The notes below the pieces were generated by a model that worked only from the letters and a program-made list of their open reading frames with translations, was not told where the DNA came from and did not search any database. The translations under genes and the position numbers were made by a program. Shown piece by piece: positions 1-12,842 of a stretch of DNA of 64,000 nucleotides; the first letter of the stretch is position 1, and each line of letters opens with the position of its first letter. This DNA comes from Pseudidiomarina piscicola. Its GTDB lineage: Bacteria; Pseudomonadota; Gammaproteobacteria; Enterobacterales; Alteromonadaceae. The stretch lies in the NCBI RefSeq assembly GCF_902806985.1, contig NZ_CADCXY010000002.1:372001-436000 (forward strand), given 5' to 3'.

Positions 1-615
1 TATCGTATGTTCACATCACGCGCCGAATATAGGTTATTGCTGCGCGAAGACAACGCCGATATGCGATTAACGGAAAAAGGTCGCGAGTTAGGCCTGGTCG
101 ATGATCAACGCTGGGCTCGTTTTAACGAAAAAATGGAAGCTATTGCGCAAGAGCAACAACGCCTGCGAAGTACATGGATCCATAAAGATCATCCCGCCGT
201 TGATGCGATCAATACCCTCGTGAAAACACCGATCACCAAAGAGGTGAATGGCGAAGATCTTCTACGACGCCCAGAAGTGACTTATAACGCAATGATGGCA
301 ATCGATGAATTAGGCCCGCCCCTTAGCGACACACAAGCCGCGGAACAGGTCGAAATTCAAACCAAATATGCGGGTTATATTGAGCGCCAAAAAGACGAAA
401 TTGCGAAACAGCTACGCCATGAAAATACCCATTTACCCCTTGGTTTTGATTATGCGGGCATTAAAGGTTTATCGAACGAAGTTATCGCCAAGCTTAATGA
501 GCATCAGCCTGAAACCGTCGGTAAAGCAGCTCGAATATCTGGCGTAACACCGGCCGCTATTTCCATGCTCTTAGTGCATTTAAAAAAACAAGGACTGCTG
601 CGCAAAAGCGCTTAG
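1..615 (+). CDS. mnmG: MnmG (GidA) tRNA uridine-5-carboxymethylaminomethyl modification enzyme, C-terminal part
   Basis: The reading frame is open from the first base, so this is the 3' third of a gene that begins upstream. With MnmE, MnmG installs the cmnm5 group on wobble uridine of several tRNAs, using FAD, NADH and a folate. The visible part carries the family signature [18 protein letters not shown] and the helical C-terminal domain ending in [16 protein letters not shown], which contacts MnmE and tRNA. The FAD-binding N-terminus is outside the window. rsmG follows after 6 bases, the usual gidA-gidB order next to the gammaproteobacterial origin. Confidence 0.97.
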   Translation, partial: YRMFTSRAEYRLLLREDNADMRLTEKGRELGLVDDQRWARFNEKMEAIAQEQQRLRSTWIHKDHPAVDAINTLVKTPITKEVNGEDLLRRPEVTYNAMMAIDELGPPLSDTQAAEQVEIQTKYAGYIERQKDEIAKQLRHENTHLPLGFDYAGIKGLSNEVIAKLNEHQPETVGKAARISGVTPAAISMLLVHLKKQGLLRKSA

Positions 616-621
616 TAACCT

Positions 622-1242
622 ATGCAAAAACAACTTAATGGATTATTAGAAACCGCAGGACTCGCGATTCCTGCGGTTCAACAGCAACAACTGGTGCGTC
701 TTGTTGAATTGTTGGACAAATGGAATAAAGCCTACAATTTGACCTCAGTGCGTGATCCAAAACAAATGCTCAGTCGCCATATTGTCGATAGTTTGGTAGT
801 GTTACCTTTCCTCTCAGGTCATCGCTTTATTGACGTGGGCACGGGGCCGGGTTTACCAGGCTTACCGTTAGCCATTGTGCAGCCTGAAAAAGAATTTGTA
901 TTGTTAGATAGCCTCGGCAAACGCATTCGTTTCATTCGCCAGGTGTGCCATGAACTTGGTCTCAACAATGTAAATGCTGTGCAAAGTCGAGTGGAAGACT
1001 ATCAACCAGCAACTAAATTTGATGGTGTCATCAGTAGAGCCTTCGCCTCGCTTAGTGATATGCTCAATTGGTGTCAGCATTTGCCAGCATCAGATGGCTG
1101 TTATTATGCGTTAAAAGGTGTCTATCCGCAGGCTGAAATAGCTAGTCTGCCGAGCGACTATAAAGTTAATGATGTGGTTCAGTTATCAGTTCCTGGCCAC
1201 GATGCAGAACGGCATTTAGTTATCATCTCAACAAGAGGTTAG
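622..1242 (+). CDS. rsmG: 16S rRNA (guanine527-N7)-methyltransferase RsmG
   Basis: RsmG (GidB) methylates N7 of G527 in 16S rRNA using S-adenosylmethionine; its loss gives low-level streptomycin resistance in other bacteria. The 206-residue protein has the usual length. Family marks are [14 protein letters not shown] near residue 35, the SAM-binding loop [14 protein letters not shown] near residue 72 and SRAFASL near residue 137. It starts 6 bases after mnmG, and its TAG stop overlaps the GTG start of parA by one base, so the genes are probably translationally coupled. Confidence 0.96.
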   Translation: MQKQLNGLLETAGLAIPAVQQQQLVRLVELLDKWNKAYNLTSVRDPKQMLSRHIVDSLVVLPFLSGHRFIDVGTGPGLPGLPLAIVQPEKEFVLLDSLGKRIRFIRQVCHELGLNNVNAVQSRVEDYQPATKFDGVISRAFASLSDMLNWCQHLPASDGCYYALKGVYPQAEIASLPSDYKVNDVVQLSVPGHDAERHLVIISTRG

Positions 1243-2045
1243 TGTCAGTGGGTAGAATAATAGCCATAGCAAATCAAAAAGGTGGGGTTGGAAAAACGAC
1301 AACTGCTGTGAATTTGGCTGCTTCCATGGCCGCGACACGTCGTAAAGTTTTGTTGATTGATCTGGATCCCCAAGGCAACGCCACCATGGGCAGCGGAATC
1401 GACAAATATGAAGTCGAAAATACCGCCTACGAGTTACTTGTTGATCAGAAGCCCGCACAAGAAGTTATTGTTACCGAAACAAACGGCAAATACGATCTCA
1501 TCGCTGCCAATGGCGATGTGACTGCCGCCGATATCAAATTAATGGAAGCTTTTGCGCGCGAACAACGCCTTGCTAACGCACTCGCGCCGATTCGCGACAA
1601 CTACGATTTTATTATTATCGATTGCCCGCCCTCGCTGAGTATGTTGACCGTGAACGCCATGGCGGCCGCTGATTCAGTATTGGTGCCCATGCAGTGCGAA
1701 TACTATGCCCTTGAAGGGTTAACAGCGTTAATGGACACCATTGAACGACTTGCCGAAGCGGTAAATCCGAAATTAGCTATCGAAGGCATTTTGCGAACCA
1801 TGTATGATCCGCGTAATCGCCTAGCGAACGATGTTTCCGAGCAACTTAAAGCACACTTTGGGAATAAGGTTTATCGAACCGTGATTCCGCGCAATGTTCG
1901 CTTAGCGGAAGCACCTAGTTTTGGGGCGCCGGCGATGTATTACGATAAATCGTCGACGGGTGCGAAAGCTTATCTTTCATTGGCCGGTGAAATGATTCGG
2001 CGTGCAGAACAATTAAAAAAAGCCGAAACAGCGGCTGAAGCCTGA
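1242..2045 (+). CDS. parA: ParA (Soj) chromosome-partitioning ATPase
   Basis: This 267-residue deviant-Walker ATPase works with ParB to segregate the origin region. The N-terminus holds the Walker A motif [14 protein letters not shown] (residues ~13-26), followed by [11 protein letters not shown] (switch I) and IIIDCPPSL (Walker B, ~residue 125). The start is a GTG overlapping the rsmG stop; a second in-frame GTG two codons later (1248) would also fit. The pair parA-parB directly after gidA-gidB is typical of many bacteria outside the enterics. Confidence 0.95.
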   Translation: MSVGRIIAIANQKGGVGKTTTAVNLAASMAATRRKVLLIDLDPQGNATMGSGIDKYEVENTAYELLVDQKPAQEVIVTETNGKYDLIAANGDVTAADIKLMEAFAREQRLANALAPIRDNYDFIIIDCPPSLSMLTVNAMAAADSVLVPMQCEYYALEGLTALMDTIERLAEAVNPKLAIEGILRTMYDPRNRLANDVSEQLKAHFGNKVYRTVIPRNVRLAEAPSFGAPAMYYDKSSTGAKAYLSLAGEMIRRAEQLKKAETAAEA

Positions 2046-2059
2046 GGAACCTACGCTTT

Positions 2060-2959
2060 ATGTCTGTCAAGAAACGAGGACTTGGACGCGGTTTAGATGC
2101 GTTACTCACGACCAGTAAAAACGCTCGTGATCATGAACAGCCGGCTACTGAACCAGCGCAGGATATTACCAAAGGTGAATTGCAAAAGTTACCGATCGAA
2201 TTTTTGCAGCCGGGTAAGTACCAGCCGCGCAAAGATATGTCTCCAGAAGCATTAGAAGATCTAGCCGCATCGTTAAAAGCCCAAGGCATCATCCAGCCGA
2301 TAGTAGTGCGTGAACTAGAGACAGATCGCTACGAAATCATCGCCGGTGAACGCCGATGGCGTGCTGCGCAAATGGCGCGTTTAAGCGAAGTACCCTGTTT
2401 AATTAAACAAGTTCCCGATGAAGCTGCAGTGGCCATAGCGTTGATTGAAAACATTCAACGTGAAGACCTCAACTCCATGGAAGAAGCTACTGCGTTGCAG
2501 CGTCTATTAGATGAATTCCAGTTAACGCACCAAGAAGTTGCTGATGCCGTTGGTAAGTCGCGTGCGACTGTGACTAATTTACTGCGTTTGAATAACTTAG
2601 AACAAGAATCTAAAACTTTACTCGAACGTGGCGATATTGAACTTGGTCACGCCAAATTGCTGCTAGCCTTGCAAGGTGAACAACAAAGTGAAATAGCGCG
2701 GACGATTGCCGCCAAAGCCATGACCGTTCGCGAAGCTGAAAAGCTTGTTCGTAGCGCATTGGAACCGAAAAAAACACCTACCAAAAAAGAGCCTGATGCT
2801 GATATTCAACGCCTTGAAAAGCGCCTGAGTGAAAGTCTTGGCGCGGCGGTTGCCATTAACCATGGTCGCAAAGGAAAAGGCAAAGTGGTGATTAATTACA
2901 GCAGCTTAGATGAGTTAGACGGGATCCTTACTCACTTCCAACTCAGTGACGAAGCGTAA
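2060..2959 (+). CDS. parB: ParB (Spo0J) chromosome-partitioning protein
   Basis: ParB binds parS sites, spreads along DNA as a CTP-dependent clamp and is moved by ParA. The 299-residue protein begins with the chromosomal ParB signature KKRGLGRGLDALL. It then has the ParB/Srx CTP-binding domain (IQPIVVRE, GERRWRAAQMA, ENIQREDLNSMEEA, residues ~45-135), a helix-turn-helix (HQEVADAVGKSRATVTNLLRL, ~155-180), and a C-terminal dimerisation segment after a lysine-rich linker. It lies 14 bases downstream of parA. I saw no parS site in this window. Confidence 0.95.
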   Translation: MSVKKRGLGRGLDALLTTSKNARDHEQPATEPAQDITKGELQKLPIEFLQPGKYQPRKDMSPEALEDLAASLKAQGIIQPIVVRELETDRYEIIAGERRWRAAQMARLSEVPCLIKQVPDEAAVAIALIENIQREDLNSMEEATALQRLLDEFQLTHQEVADAVGKSRATVTNLLRLNNLEQESKTLLERGDIELGHAKLLLALQGEQQSEIARTIAAKAMTVREAEKLVRSALEPKKTPTKKEPDADIQRLEKRLSESLGAAVAINHGRKGKGKVVINYSSLDELDGILTHFQLSDEA

Positions 2960-2974
2960 GCGGCCTGTATATAG

Positions 2975-3002
2975 TTGCAATTAAGGTGCAAATCTTTATA
3001 CT
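2975..3002 (+). promoter_or_regulatory. Candidate sigma-70 promoter of the atp operon
   Basis: TTGCAA (2975-2980) and TATACT (2997-3002) are separated by 16 bases and lie just upstream of atpI, in the 74-base gap after parB. This is the only convincing promoter-like pair in that gap. Prediction from sequence only. Confidence 0.45.
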
Positions 3003-3033
3003 ATCGCGGGCTTTTTACTAAGGTTTTCAGCCC

Positions 3034-4294
<1,261 letters not shown>

Positions 4295-4307
4295 TTTTTA
4301 GTATTAA

Positions 4308-4589
<282 letters not shown>

Positions 4590-4637
4590 GGCTCGATTAA
4601 CTTTCTCGAACAACTGAACGAATAGGAGGGTGGGTCT

Positions 4638-5108
4638 ATGAGTTTAAATATGACCCTGATTGGTGAATTAATCGCGTTTATTGTCTTTGTGCTATTTTGC
4701 ATGAAGTTTGTTTGGCCACCGCTGAACAATGCGATTGAAGCTCGTCAGAAAAAGATTGCTGATGGCCTTGCAGCTGGTGAAAAAGCTGAGAAGAGTCTTG
4801 AAGAAGCGCAAGCAAAAGTTGCTGACGAACTGAAAGACGCGAAAGCGCAAGCTGCTGAGATTATCGCCCAAGCGAAAAAACGTGCGGACGAAACCATCGA
4901 AGATGGTAAAAAGCGTGGTGAGCAAGAGCGTGAAAAAGTCGTTGCTGCTGGTCACTCTGAAGTCGAAGCTGAGCGCAATCGCCTACGCGAAGAATTGCGC
5001 AAGCAAGTGGCTGTATTAGCTGTAGCTGGTGCAAGCAAAATCATCGAGCGTGAAATTGATAAAGACGCTCACAGTGACATTGTTGAAAAACTGGTCGCTG
5101 AACTCTAA
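4638..5108 (+). CDS. atpF: F1Fo ATP synthase subunit b
   Basis: Subunit b dimerises to form the peripheral stalk linking Fo to F1. The 156-residue protein has one N-terminal membrane helix (residues ~5-25, [18 protein letters not shown]) followed by a long charged coiled coil rich in Ala, Glu and Lys. Length equals that of the E. coli subunit. GGAGGG sits 7 bases before the ATG. Confidence 0.96.
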   Translation: MSLNMTLIGELIAFIVFVLFCMKFVWPPLNNAIEARQKKIADGLAAGEKAEKSLEEAQAKVADELKDAKAQAAEIIAQAKKRADETIEDGKKRGEQEREKVVAAGHSEVEAERNRLREELRKQVAVLAVAGASKIIEREIDKDAHSDIVEKLVAEL

Positions 5109-5126
5109 CCAAAGGGGTTTGTGCAA

Positions 5127-5660
5127 ATGTCAGAATTGACTACGGTTGCTCGCCCCTATGCAAAAGCAGCTTTTGATTTTGCACTAGAGAAGAGCGCTAT
5201 CGAAAAATGGCATGAAATGATTGCTTTCGCCGCCGCTGTTGCGAACGACGAAGCGATGGCCACGTTTTTGAGTAGCGCTGAAACGCTAGAAAAGAAGGTG
5301 GATGTTTTCATCAACGTTTGTGGCGAACAACTGGACGACAACGCCCAGAATTTCGTTCGATTGATGGCTGAAAATGGCCGCTTGAAAGCATTAACTGCTG
5401 TAGAAAAGCTTTTTAGTGAGTTCCGTTCAGAACATGAAAAGGAAGTTACTGTCGATGTGACCTCAGCGGTCAAATTGACGAAAAAGCAGCAGGAAAATCT
5501 AGCAGAAACGTTGGAAAAACGTTTTTCACGCAAAGTTAAGCTGAATTGCAGTGTCGATGCAGCGATTGTTAGCGGCCTTTATATCAAAGCCGGTGACACC
5601 GTGATTGACGGTACCGTGCGCGGTAAGCTCGATAGGCTTACCCATGCACTGCAATCCTAA
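5127..5660 (+). CDS. atpH: F1Fo ATP synthase subunit delta
   Basis: Delta caps the F1 head and ties it to the b stalk. The sequence opens with the family pattern [12 protein letters not shown] and ends with the conserved [16 protein letters not shown]. Starting at ATG 5127 ([11 protein letters not shown]) gives 177 residues, the same as E. coli; an upstream in-frame GTG at 5121 would add only two residues. AAAGGGG lies just upstream. Confidence 0.96.
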   Translation: MSELTTVARPYAKAAFDFALEKSAIEKWHEMIAFAAAVANDEAMATFLSSAETLEKKVDVFINVCGEQLDDNAQNFVRLMAENGRLKALTAVEKLFSEFRSEHEKEVTVDVTSAVKLTKKQQENLAETLEKRFSRKVKLNCSVDAAIVSGLYIKAGDTVIDGTVRGKLDRLTHALQS

Positions 5661-5674
5661 TTGGGGACTTGAGC

Positions 5675-7216
5675 ATGCAACTGAATTCAAATGAAATCGC
5701 AGAGCTGATCAAAAAACGAATTGACCAGTTCGAAGTGGTCAGTGAAGCTCGTAACGAAGGTACTATCATCTCTGTAACCGATGGTATCATCCGCATTCAC
5801 GGCCTTGCAGACTGTATGCAAGGTGAGATGATTGAGCTTCCTGGTAATCGTTACGCAATCGCGTTGAACTTAGAGCGCGATTCTGTTGGCGCCGTTGTTA
5901 TGGGTCCGTACGCGGATCTGCAAGAAGGCGTTAAAGTTAAATCAACAGGCCGTATCCTCGAAGTACCAGTAGGGAATAAATTACTGGGCCGTGTAGTGAA
6001 CACCTTGGGTGAACCTATTGACGGTAAAGGACCTATCGAAGCCGACGGCTTTGAACCTGTTGAAAAAATCGCACCGGGCGTTATCGAACGCCAATCAGTA
6101 GATCAGCCAGTACAAACTGGTTACAAGTCTATTGATGCGATGATTCCAATTGGCCGAGGTCAGCGTGAGTTGGTGATCGGTGACCGTCAAACAGGTAAAA
6201 CTGCATTGGCTGTCGATGCCATCATCAACCAGAAAGACTCTGGTATTAAGTGTGTGTATGTAGCTATTGGTCAAAAAGCATCGACCATCGCTGCGGTAGT
6301 ACGCAAACTTGAAGAACATGGTGCGTTGGAAAATACTATTGTTGTTGCAGCATCTGCTTCTGAATCAGCAGCGTTGCAATACTTGGCAGCCTATTCAGGT
6401 TGTACCATGGGTGAATATTTCCGTGACCGCGGTGAAGACGCATTGATCGTTTATGATGACTTGTCGAAGCAAGCAGTTGCTTATCGTCAAATCTCATTGC
6501 TGTTACGTCGTCCACCAGGTCGTGAAGCTTACCCAGGTGACGTATTCTACTTGCACTCTCGCTTGCTTGAGCGTTCAGCGCGAGTAAACGCCGACTACGT
6601 TGAGAAGTTCACCAACGGTGAAGTGAAAGGTAAGACAGGTTCATTAACAGCCTTGCCAATCATCGAAACCCAAGCTGGTGACGTATCTGCCTTCGTACCT
6701 ACCAACGTGATCTCAATCACCGACGGTCAGATCTTCTTAGAAACTGACTTATTCAACGCTGGTATCCGCCCTGCTGTTAACGCAGGTATCTCGGTATCAC
6801 GTGTTGGTGGTTCAGCACAGACCAAGATCATTAAGAAGCTTGGTGGTGGTATTCGTTTGGCATTAGCTCAGTATCGTGAGCTTGCTGCCTTCGCACAGTT
6901 CGCTTCAGATCTTGACGAAGCAACGCGTTCGCAGTTAGAGCACGGTCAGCGTGTCACCGAACTTATGAAACAGAACCAATATGAGCCAATGAGTGTTGCA
7001 GAAATGGCAGTGTCCATCTTCTCAGCTGAAAAAGGCTACCTCAAAGATGTGGCGCAGGACAAAATCCTCGACTTTGAAAGTGCGTTAATTTCGTACATGA
7101 AGAGCGAGTACGCCGATCTGATGGCTGATATTGATAAAACTGGCAACTATAACGACGACATCGAAGCTAAGCTGCATGAAGGTTTGAAAACCTTCAAGAA
7201 GACGCAGTCTTGGTAA
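5675..7216 (+). CDS. atpA: F1Fo ATP synthase subunit alpha
   Basis: The alpha subunit makes the non-catalytic nucleotide sites of the F1 hexamer. Marks include the Walker A loop [11 protein letters not shown] (~residues 169-179), the family stretch [20 protein letters not shown] and the regulatory [13 protein letters not shown] 5675 gives 513 residues, the exact E. coli length, and GGGGACTT precedes it; an in-frame TTG at 5669 is less likely. Codon use is strongly biased, as expected for high expression. Confidence 0.97.
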   Translation: MQLNSNEIAELIKKRIDQFEVVSEARNEGTIISVTDGIIRIHGLADCMQGEMIELPGNRYAIALNLERDSVGAVVMGPYADLQEGVKVKSTGRILEVPVGNKLLGRVVNTLGEPIDGKGPIEADGFEPVEKIAPGVIERQSVDQPVQTGYKSIDAMIPIGRGQRELVIGDRQTGKTALAVDAIINQKDSGIKCVYVAIGQKASTIAAVVRKLEEHGALENTIVVAASASESAALQYLAAYSGCTMGEYFRDRGEDALIVYDDLSKQAVAYRQISLLLRRPPGREAYPGDVFYLHSRLLERSARVNADYVEKFTNGEVKGKTGSLTALPIIETQAGDVSAFVPTNVISITDGQIFLETDLFNAGIRPAVNAGISVSRVGGSAQTKIIKKLGGGIRLALAQYRELAAFAQFASDLDEATRSQLEHGQRVTELMKQNQYEPMSVAEMAVSIFSAEKGYLKDVAQDKILDFESALISYMKSEYADLMADIDKTGNYNDDIEAKLHEGLKTFKKTQSW

Positions 7217-7221
7217 GCAAC

Positions 7222-7245
7222 GTGGCCACTTCTAAAAGTGGCCAC
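7222..7245 (+). other. Perfect RNA hairpin between atpA and atpG
   Basis: GTGGCCACTT and AAGTGGCCAC pair perfectly over ten bases around a CTAA loop, with further partial pairing outside (ACGT/ACGT). No U-run follows, so it is not a standard terminator. Its place directly after the atpA stop suggests a role in mRNA processing, stability, or setting the ratio of atpA to atpG translation (inference). Confidence 0.6.
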
Positions 7246-7272
7246 ACGTCGTTGAGTTAACAGGAGATTATC

Positions 7273-8145
7273 ATGGCCAGCGGTAAAGAGATAAAAACCA
7301 AGATCGGGAGTATTAACAATACTCAGAAGATCACCAGCGCAATGGAAATGGTTGCTGCGTCGAAGATGAAAAAGGCGCAGGAACGTATGGCTTCAAGCCG
7401 TCCGTATGCCGACAGCATTCGCAAGGTGATCGGCCATGTTGCCCATGCCAACCTCGAGTATAAGCATCCGTATTTAGAAGAACGTGATGCTAAACGGGTT
7501 GGTTATATCGTTATTTCAACCGACCGCGGTTTGTGCGGCGGTTTGAACACCAATGAATTTAAAGCGGTGGTCAAACATGCTCAAGCACAGAAAGACAACG
7601 GTATTGAGGTTGATTTCGCAGCGGTAGGCAGCAAGGCAACGGGTTTCTTTAAACGCTTTGGAGGCCGTTTACTGGCGCAAACATCAGGCCTTGGTGATAA
7701 GCCAAGTGTGAACGATGTGCTTGGAACCGTACAAGTGATGCTCGATGCGTTCGATGAAGGCAAAATCGACCGCTTGTTCGTGGTGTATAACAAGTTTATT
7801 AACACCATGACGCAGGAGCCAGCGATAGAGCAAATGCTACCGCTGCCAAAAGCTGACGAAGAAGAGCGTGATCGTGTTCAAGCAGGTAGTTGGGACTATC
7901 TGTATGAGCCTGAGCCACAATCCATCCTTGATACTCTGATTCGTCGTTTTGTCGAATCCAGTGTTTATCAAGGTGTGGTCGATAATATCGCGAGTGAACA
8001 GGCAGCGCGGATGGTGGCAATGAAAGCCGCTACCGACAACGCCGAAGACCTCATCGATCAACTGCAATTGGTGTACAACAAAGCACGCCAGGCAGCGATT
8101 ACGCAGGAAATTTCGGAAATTGTATCGGGCGCCGAAGCGGTTTAA
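7273..8145 (+). CDS. atpG: F1Fo ATP synthase subunit gamma
   Basis: Gamma is the rotating central shaft of F1. The protein starts [18 protein letters not shown] and ends with the long helix [19 protein letters not shown], both conserved coiled-coil ends that insert into the alpha3beta3 hexamer; [11 protein letters not shown] near residue 80 is also typical. It has 290 residues, close to the family norm. AGGAG precedes the ATG. A 56-base gap with a hairpin separates it from atpA. Confidence 0.97.
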   Translation: MASGKEIKTKIGSINNTQKITSAMEMVAASKMKKAQERMASSRPYADSIRKVIGHVAHANLEYKHPYLEERDAKRVGYIVISTDRGLCGGLNTNEFKAVVKHAQAQKDNGIEVDFAAVGSKATGFFKRFGGRLLAQTSGLGDKPSVNDVLGTVQVMLDAFDEGKIDRLFVVYNKFINTMTQEPAIEQMLPLPKADEEERDRVQAGSWDYLYEPEPQSILDTLIRRFVESSVYQGVVDNIASEQAARMVAMKAATDNAEDLIDQLQLVYNKARQAAITQEISEIVSGAEAV

Positions 8146-9570
<1,425 letters not shown>

Positions 9571-9586
9571 GAACCGGGAGGTTTAA

Positions 9587-10003
9587 ATGGCAGCAAAAAC
9601 TGTACACCTTGACGTGGTCAGCGCCGAAGATAGCTTATATAGCGGCGCAGTAGAGACCGTGCAAGTGACCGGTAGCGAAGGTGAGCTGGGTATTTACCCA
9701 GGTCACGCGCCACTTATCACGAAAATCAAACCAGGTATGGTGCGCGTCGTGAAAGAAGGCGGTGACGAAGAAATCATCTACGTTGCTGGTGGTGTGCTGG
9801 AAGTGCAGCCTCACAACGTCACGGTTCTGGCTGATACAGCCGTTCGCGGTGAAGAGCTTGATGAACAACAAGCTCTTGATGCGAAAAAACGCGCTGAAGC
9901 AGCAATCGCAGATTCTAGTTCGGACCTTAGCTACGCAGAAGCTGCAGCCGAATTGTCGCGGGCGTTGGCACAATTGCAGATTATTCGCAAAATTCGCAAG
10001 TAA
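9587..10003 (+). CDS. atpC: F1Fo ATP synthase subunit epsilon
   Basis: Epsilon binds gamma and inhibits ATP hydrolysis through its C-terminal helices. The 138-residue protein has the N-terminal beta sandwich ([31 protein letters not shown]) and a C-terminal helical pair with [21 protein letters not shown] sits before the ATG. It is the last gene of the operon and is followed by a strong terminator. Confidence 0.96.
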   Translation: MAAKTVHLDVVSAEDSLYSGAVETVQVTGSEGELGIYPGHAPLITKIKPGMVRVVKEGGDEEIIYVAGGVLEVQPHNVTVLADTAVRGEELDEQQALDAKKRAEAAIADSSSDLSYAEAAAELSRALAQLQIIRKIRK

Positions 10004-10025
10004 TTTGCACCAGCCTACTGATTTA

Positions 10026-10053
10026 AAAGCCCAGCTTCGAGCTGGGCTTTTTT
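10026..10053 (+). terminator. Rho-independent terminator of the atp operon
   Basis: AAGCCCAGCT and AGCTGGGCTT pair around a three-base TCG loop and run into TTTT, 22 bases after the atpC stop. Confidence 0.9.
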
Positions 10054-10063
10054 GTGCAAAAAT

Positions 10064-10178
10064 TTTGCAAAGTCGTCCGATTGTCATCCGTTTTCCCTTA
10101 AGGGCTCGTGCCCGCAGTCACCGCTAGGCTCTGCAACGGCCACACCGCTCTCGTTTCGGTGCCGAATCCCTAAGATCT
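10064..10178 (-). repeat. Left arm of a ~115-bp inverted repeat around the Rhs remnant
   Basis: The reverse complement of 10064-10178 matches 11243-11357 with only a handful of mismatches; shared landmarks are AGATCTTAGGGATTCGGCAC, GAGCCTAGCGGTGA, CACGAGCCCTTAAGGGAAAA and CGACTTTGCAAAA. It starts right behind the atp terminator. Read on the minus strand it resembles the first ~35 codons of an IS3-type OrfA (see the right arm), so it may be derived from a second, inverted copy of the same IS. Confidence 0.85.
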
Positions 10179-10398
10179 TTGGTTATCGCAGTCGTGTCAG
10201 CAAAGTGATCAATCGTAAGCGGAAGTTAAGCATCAGCATGATCCTCGAAGCCACAAAAGAATAGTTAAAATCCTAACTTTATCTATATATTTAATATAAT
10301 AATCTTGTTGACTATCAGGTTGAGATGTTATTGAATTGTGTCAAGGGATTTTGGCCGAGTAGTAGCTCGTCTGGGATAATTATCGAGCTGTTAGTCGG
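10179..10398. other. Intergenic stretch without a recognisable gene
   Basis: An A/T-rich spacer between the inverted-repeat arm and the Rhs remnant. A short open frame on the plus strand runs from the repeat to 10264 (ending RKRKLSISMILEATKE) but has no homologue I recognise. The stretch 10266-10310 is almost pure A/T. It looks like a junction left by several insertions or deletions. Confidence 0.5.
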
Positions 10399-11145
10399 TT
10401 GCATTTTGTGCGTGCGGGCAGCACCATCACCACGCTTAGCTACGACGGCATGGGCCGGGTGCTTGATTTCGACCACCAGGGGTTCAACGACAGCAGTTAC
10501 AGCTATAATCCGGCCAGTCAGTTGCAGAGTAAAACGGTCAGCAACGCGGATTATCAAATTCAGATGCCGACGCTAAGCACTGAATTTTACAGCGTGAATA
10601 ACCTTAATCAGTATACGCAAGTCACTGTCGATGGCCTCCCGGAGTACGCGAACTACACCAGTGCGGGCAACCTTGCTGGCTTTGACGGTTGGAGTTATGT
10701 TTATGATGCCCACAATCGCCTGGTTACAGCGAACGGTCCTGACGATACAGTCGCGCTTAGCTACGATGCTACCGGTCGCTTAACGCGTACAGTACATAAC
10801 GGCGAAATCATCGATTACCTGTACGATGGTGATGAGTTGGTGGCTGAGTATCACAGCACTGGTACGCTGTTGCGCCGCTTTATTCATGGCCTTGGCAACG
10901 ATGACCCGGTCATTCGTTACGAAGGTGCCGGGGTGAATGCCCGCCGTTACCTGCTGGCGGATGAGCGCGGCAGCATCATCGCCGAGATGACCGCTAATGG
11001 CGGCCTATTGCAAGCACATCAGTACGATGCTTACGGCAATCCGAAGAACAGCAGCGATGCGCGCTTTCGTTTTACCGGGCAGATCCTCATCCCCGGCACC
11101 GAGCTGTACTATTTTAAAGCACGGGTTTACCATCCGCGGCTAGTG
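10399..11145 (+). pseudogene. Rhs/YD-repeat protein remnant, truncated at both ends
   Basis: About 249 codons carry repeated YD motifs (LSYDGMGRVL, YVYDAHNRLVTA, LSYDATGRLTRT, YLYDGDELVAEY) and the start of the Rhs core end (LLADERGSIIAEM, YDAYGNPKN, RFTGQILIPGTELYYFKARVYHP). In intact Rhs proteins the core continues with a GRFLQ/DP sequence and then the toxic tip; here it stops at HPRLV where an IS-like end (TGTAATCCCCCC) begins. The 5' part of the gene, including secretion and shell regions, is gone. It is a different Rhs subtype from the one at 57 kb. Confidence 0.85.
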
Positions 11146-11250
11146 TAATCCCCCCGAAAAATCGGAGCAGTTATAAGTAGAAAATTCCGTTAAACTAAAA
11201 CGAAGGAGTTTTCTATGCGCAAATCACGATACACAGACAGTCAGATCTTA
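11144..11250 (+). mobile_element. Left end of an IS3-family-like element, remnant
   Basis: The Rhs frame is broken exactly where TGTAATCCCCCCG begins, a TG start followed by a C-run as in many IS3 left ends. Then comes a good ribosome site (GAAGGAG) and an ATG at 11215 opening MRKSRYTDSQILGI, which resembles the N-terminus of IS3-group OrfA transposases. The frame continues (NESGVPVAE, then EHG) into the adjoining repeat and stops after about 40 codons. OrfB and the right end are missing. Confidence 0.6.
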
Positions 11251-11357
11251 GGGATTCGGCACCGAAACGAGAGCGGTGTGCCCGTTGCAGAGCCTAGCGG
11301 TGAGCACGGGCACGAGCCCTTAAGGGAAAACGGGTGACAATCGGGCGACTTTGCAAA
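11243..11357 (+). repeat. Right arm of the ~115-bp inverted repeat
   Basis: Inverted partner of 10064-10178. Its left edge coincides with codon ~11 of the OrfA-like frame, and the translated repeat keeps pieces similar to IS3 OrfA (NESGVPVAE ... EHG). This suggests that the repeat derives from an IS3 transposase gene that has diverged, rather than being an unrelated element. Between this arm and glmU (11358-11472) I see only the glmU leader, with TAGAAT at 11428 as a possible -10. Confidence 0.8.
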
Positions 11358-11472
11358 AAAACTGAAAATCTAGTTAACTAGCGGCCCATAAGGTACGTTT
11401 GTCCCTGTTAATTTCCTGTAATCCCGCTAGAATAGGTCCCCTTATTCACTAACTGAGAAAATGGAAGGATTC

Positions 11473-12837
11473 ATGGCATTGAGTGTAGTGGTTCTTGCTG
11501 CTGGTAAGGGCACCCGCATGCGTTCAGCATTGCCAAAGGTACTTCATCCAGTTGCCCATAAACCTATGGTGCAACATGTGATTGATAGTGCAAGGCAATT
11601 AGACTCGAGCACCATTCATGTGATTTATGGCCACGGGGCTGAGGCGTTATTGGAACGCCTTGGTGGGCAACAGTTAAACTTTGTTGAACAGGCAGAGCAG
11701 CTTGGTACCGGACATGCGGTTCAGCAAATTATTCCCCACGTGAAAGATGATGAGCATGTGCTTATTTTGTACGGCGACGTGCCGTTAACGCGGGTAGAAA
11801 CCTTACAAGAATTGGTGGCGGCGGGCCAACAAACGGAACTTGCGTTGTTAACGGTTACCTTGCCCGACCCCAGCGGCTACGGTCGTATTCTGCGTGACGA
11901 AAGTGGTAAAATTACCGGTATCGTAGAGCAAAAAGACGCCACCGCTGAACAGTTAAAAGTAACCGAAGCCAATACTGGTATGATGCTAGCGCAAGGTAAA
12001 TCATTGAAGCGTTGGCTAGCACAGCTGTCGAATGACAATGCCCAAGGTGAATATTATCTTACCGATATTGTCGCTATGGCCGCGAGTGAAGGCGTTGCTA
12101 TTGCCTCGACGCAGCCCAAAGACATTCACGAAGTTGAGGGTGCAAATAACCGGGTGCAACTGGCGGCGTTAGAACGTGCTTATCAGCATCGGCAAGCTGA
12201 ACAACTGATGCTAGACGGTGCTACCTTACTTGACCCCGCCCGAGTGGATGTACGCGGAACAGTTGCTATCGCTAATGATGTAACGGTTGACGTAAATGTT
12301 ATTTTCGAAGGTAACGTAGAGCTCGGCGAGGGCGTGGTAATAGAAAGCCATTGTATTTTGCGGAACTGCCATATTGCCGCCGGCACCCGGATTAATTCGC
12401 ATAGCATTGTCGAAGAAGCTGACATCGCTGAAAACTGTGAGGTTGGCCCTTATGCCCGTTTACGCCCTGGTTCCGTGCTGCGCCAAGGTGCGAAGGTGGG
12501 TAATTTTGTTGAAATGAAAAAAACTCACTTGGGCAAAGGCTCTAAGGCGAATCATTTAACTTATTTAGGCGATGCCATTATCGGTGAAGGCGTGAATATT
12601 GGCGCCGGTACCATCACCTGTAACTACGACGGGGTGAATAAGTCGACCACCGAAATCGATGATGGCGCCTTTATCGGCTCGAATAGCTCTTTAGTAGCGC
12701 CCGTTCGAGTCGGTAAGCAAGCGACGGTGGGTGCGGGTTCAACCATCACTAAATCGCTTGAGGACAACGAGCTTGGGATAGCTCGAGGTAAACAACGAAA
12801 TATTGCTGGCTGGCAACGGCCTAAAACAAAGGGATAA
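11473..12837 (+). CDS. glmU: GlmU, bifunctional GlcN-1-P acetyltransferase / GlcNAc-1-P uridylyltransferase
   Basis: GlmU makes UDP-GlcNAc, the precursor of peptidoglycan and lipid A. The N-terminal pyrophosphorylase half begins [13 protein letters not shown] and has ILYGDVPLT near residue 100. The C-terminal half is a left-handed beta helix with hexapeptide repeats, including [20 protein letters not shown] and [14 protein letters not shown] 11473 is preceded by GGAAGGA; an in-frame ATG at 11461 would add four residues and overlap that site. glmS follows after five bases. Confidence 0.96.
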   Translation: MALSVVVLAAGKGTRMRSALPKVLHPVAHKPMVQHVIDSARQLDSSTIHVIYGHGAEALLERLGGQQLNFVEQAEQLGTGHAVQQIIPHVKDDEHVLILYGDVPLTRVETLQELVAAGQQTELALLTVTLPDPSGYGRILRDESGKITGIVEQKDATAEQLKVTEANTGMMLAQGKSLKRWLAQLSNDNAQGEYYLTDIVAMAASEGVAIASTQPKDIHEVEGANNRVQLAALERAYQHRQAEQLMLDGATLLDPARVDVRGTVAIANDVTVDVNVIFEGNVELGEGVVIESHCILRNCHIAAGTRINSHSIVEEADIAENCEVGPYARLRPGSVLRQGAKVGNFVEMKKTHLGKGSKANHLTYLGDAIIGEGVNIGAGTITCNYDGVNKSTTEIDDGAFIGSNSSLVAPVRVGKQATVGAGSTITKSLEDNELGIARGKQRNIAGWQRPKTKG

Positions 12838-12842
12838 GCTGT

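Noticed and set aside
1242-3033. parS sites near parAB
   Set aside because: I found no match to TGTTTCACGTGAAACA by eye here or elsewhere in the window.
5156-5533. A 125-codon open frame antisense to atpH
   Set aside because: It is the mirror of a highly biased coding sequence with no ribosome site or recognisable domain.
9635-10127. Overlapping frames of 121-150 codons on both strands across atpC and its terminator
   Set aside because: They overlap the clearly coding atpC, cross its terminator and show no domain.
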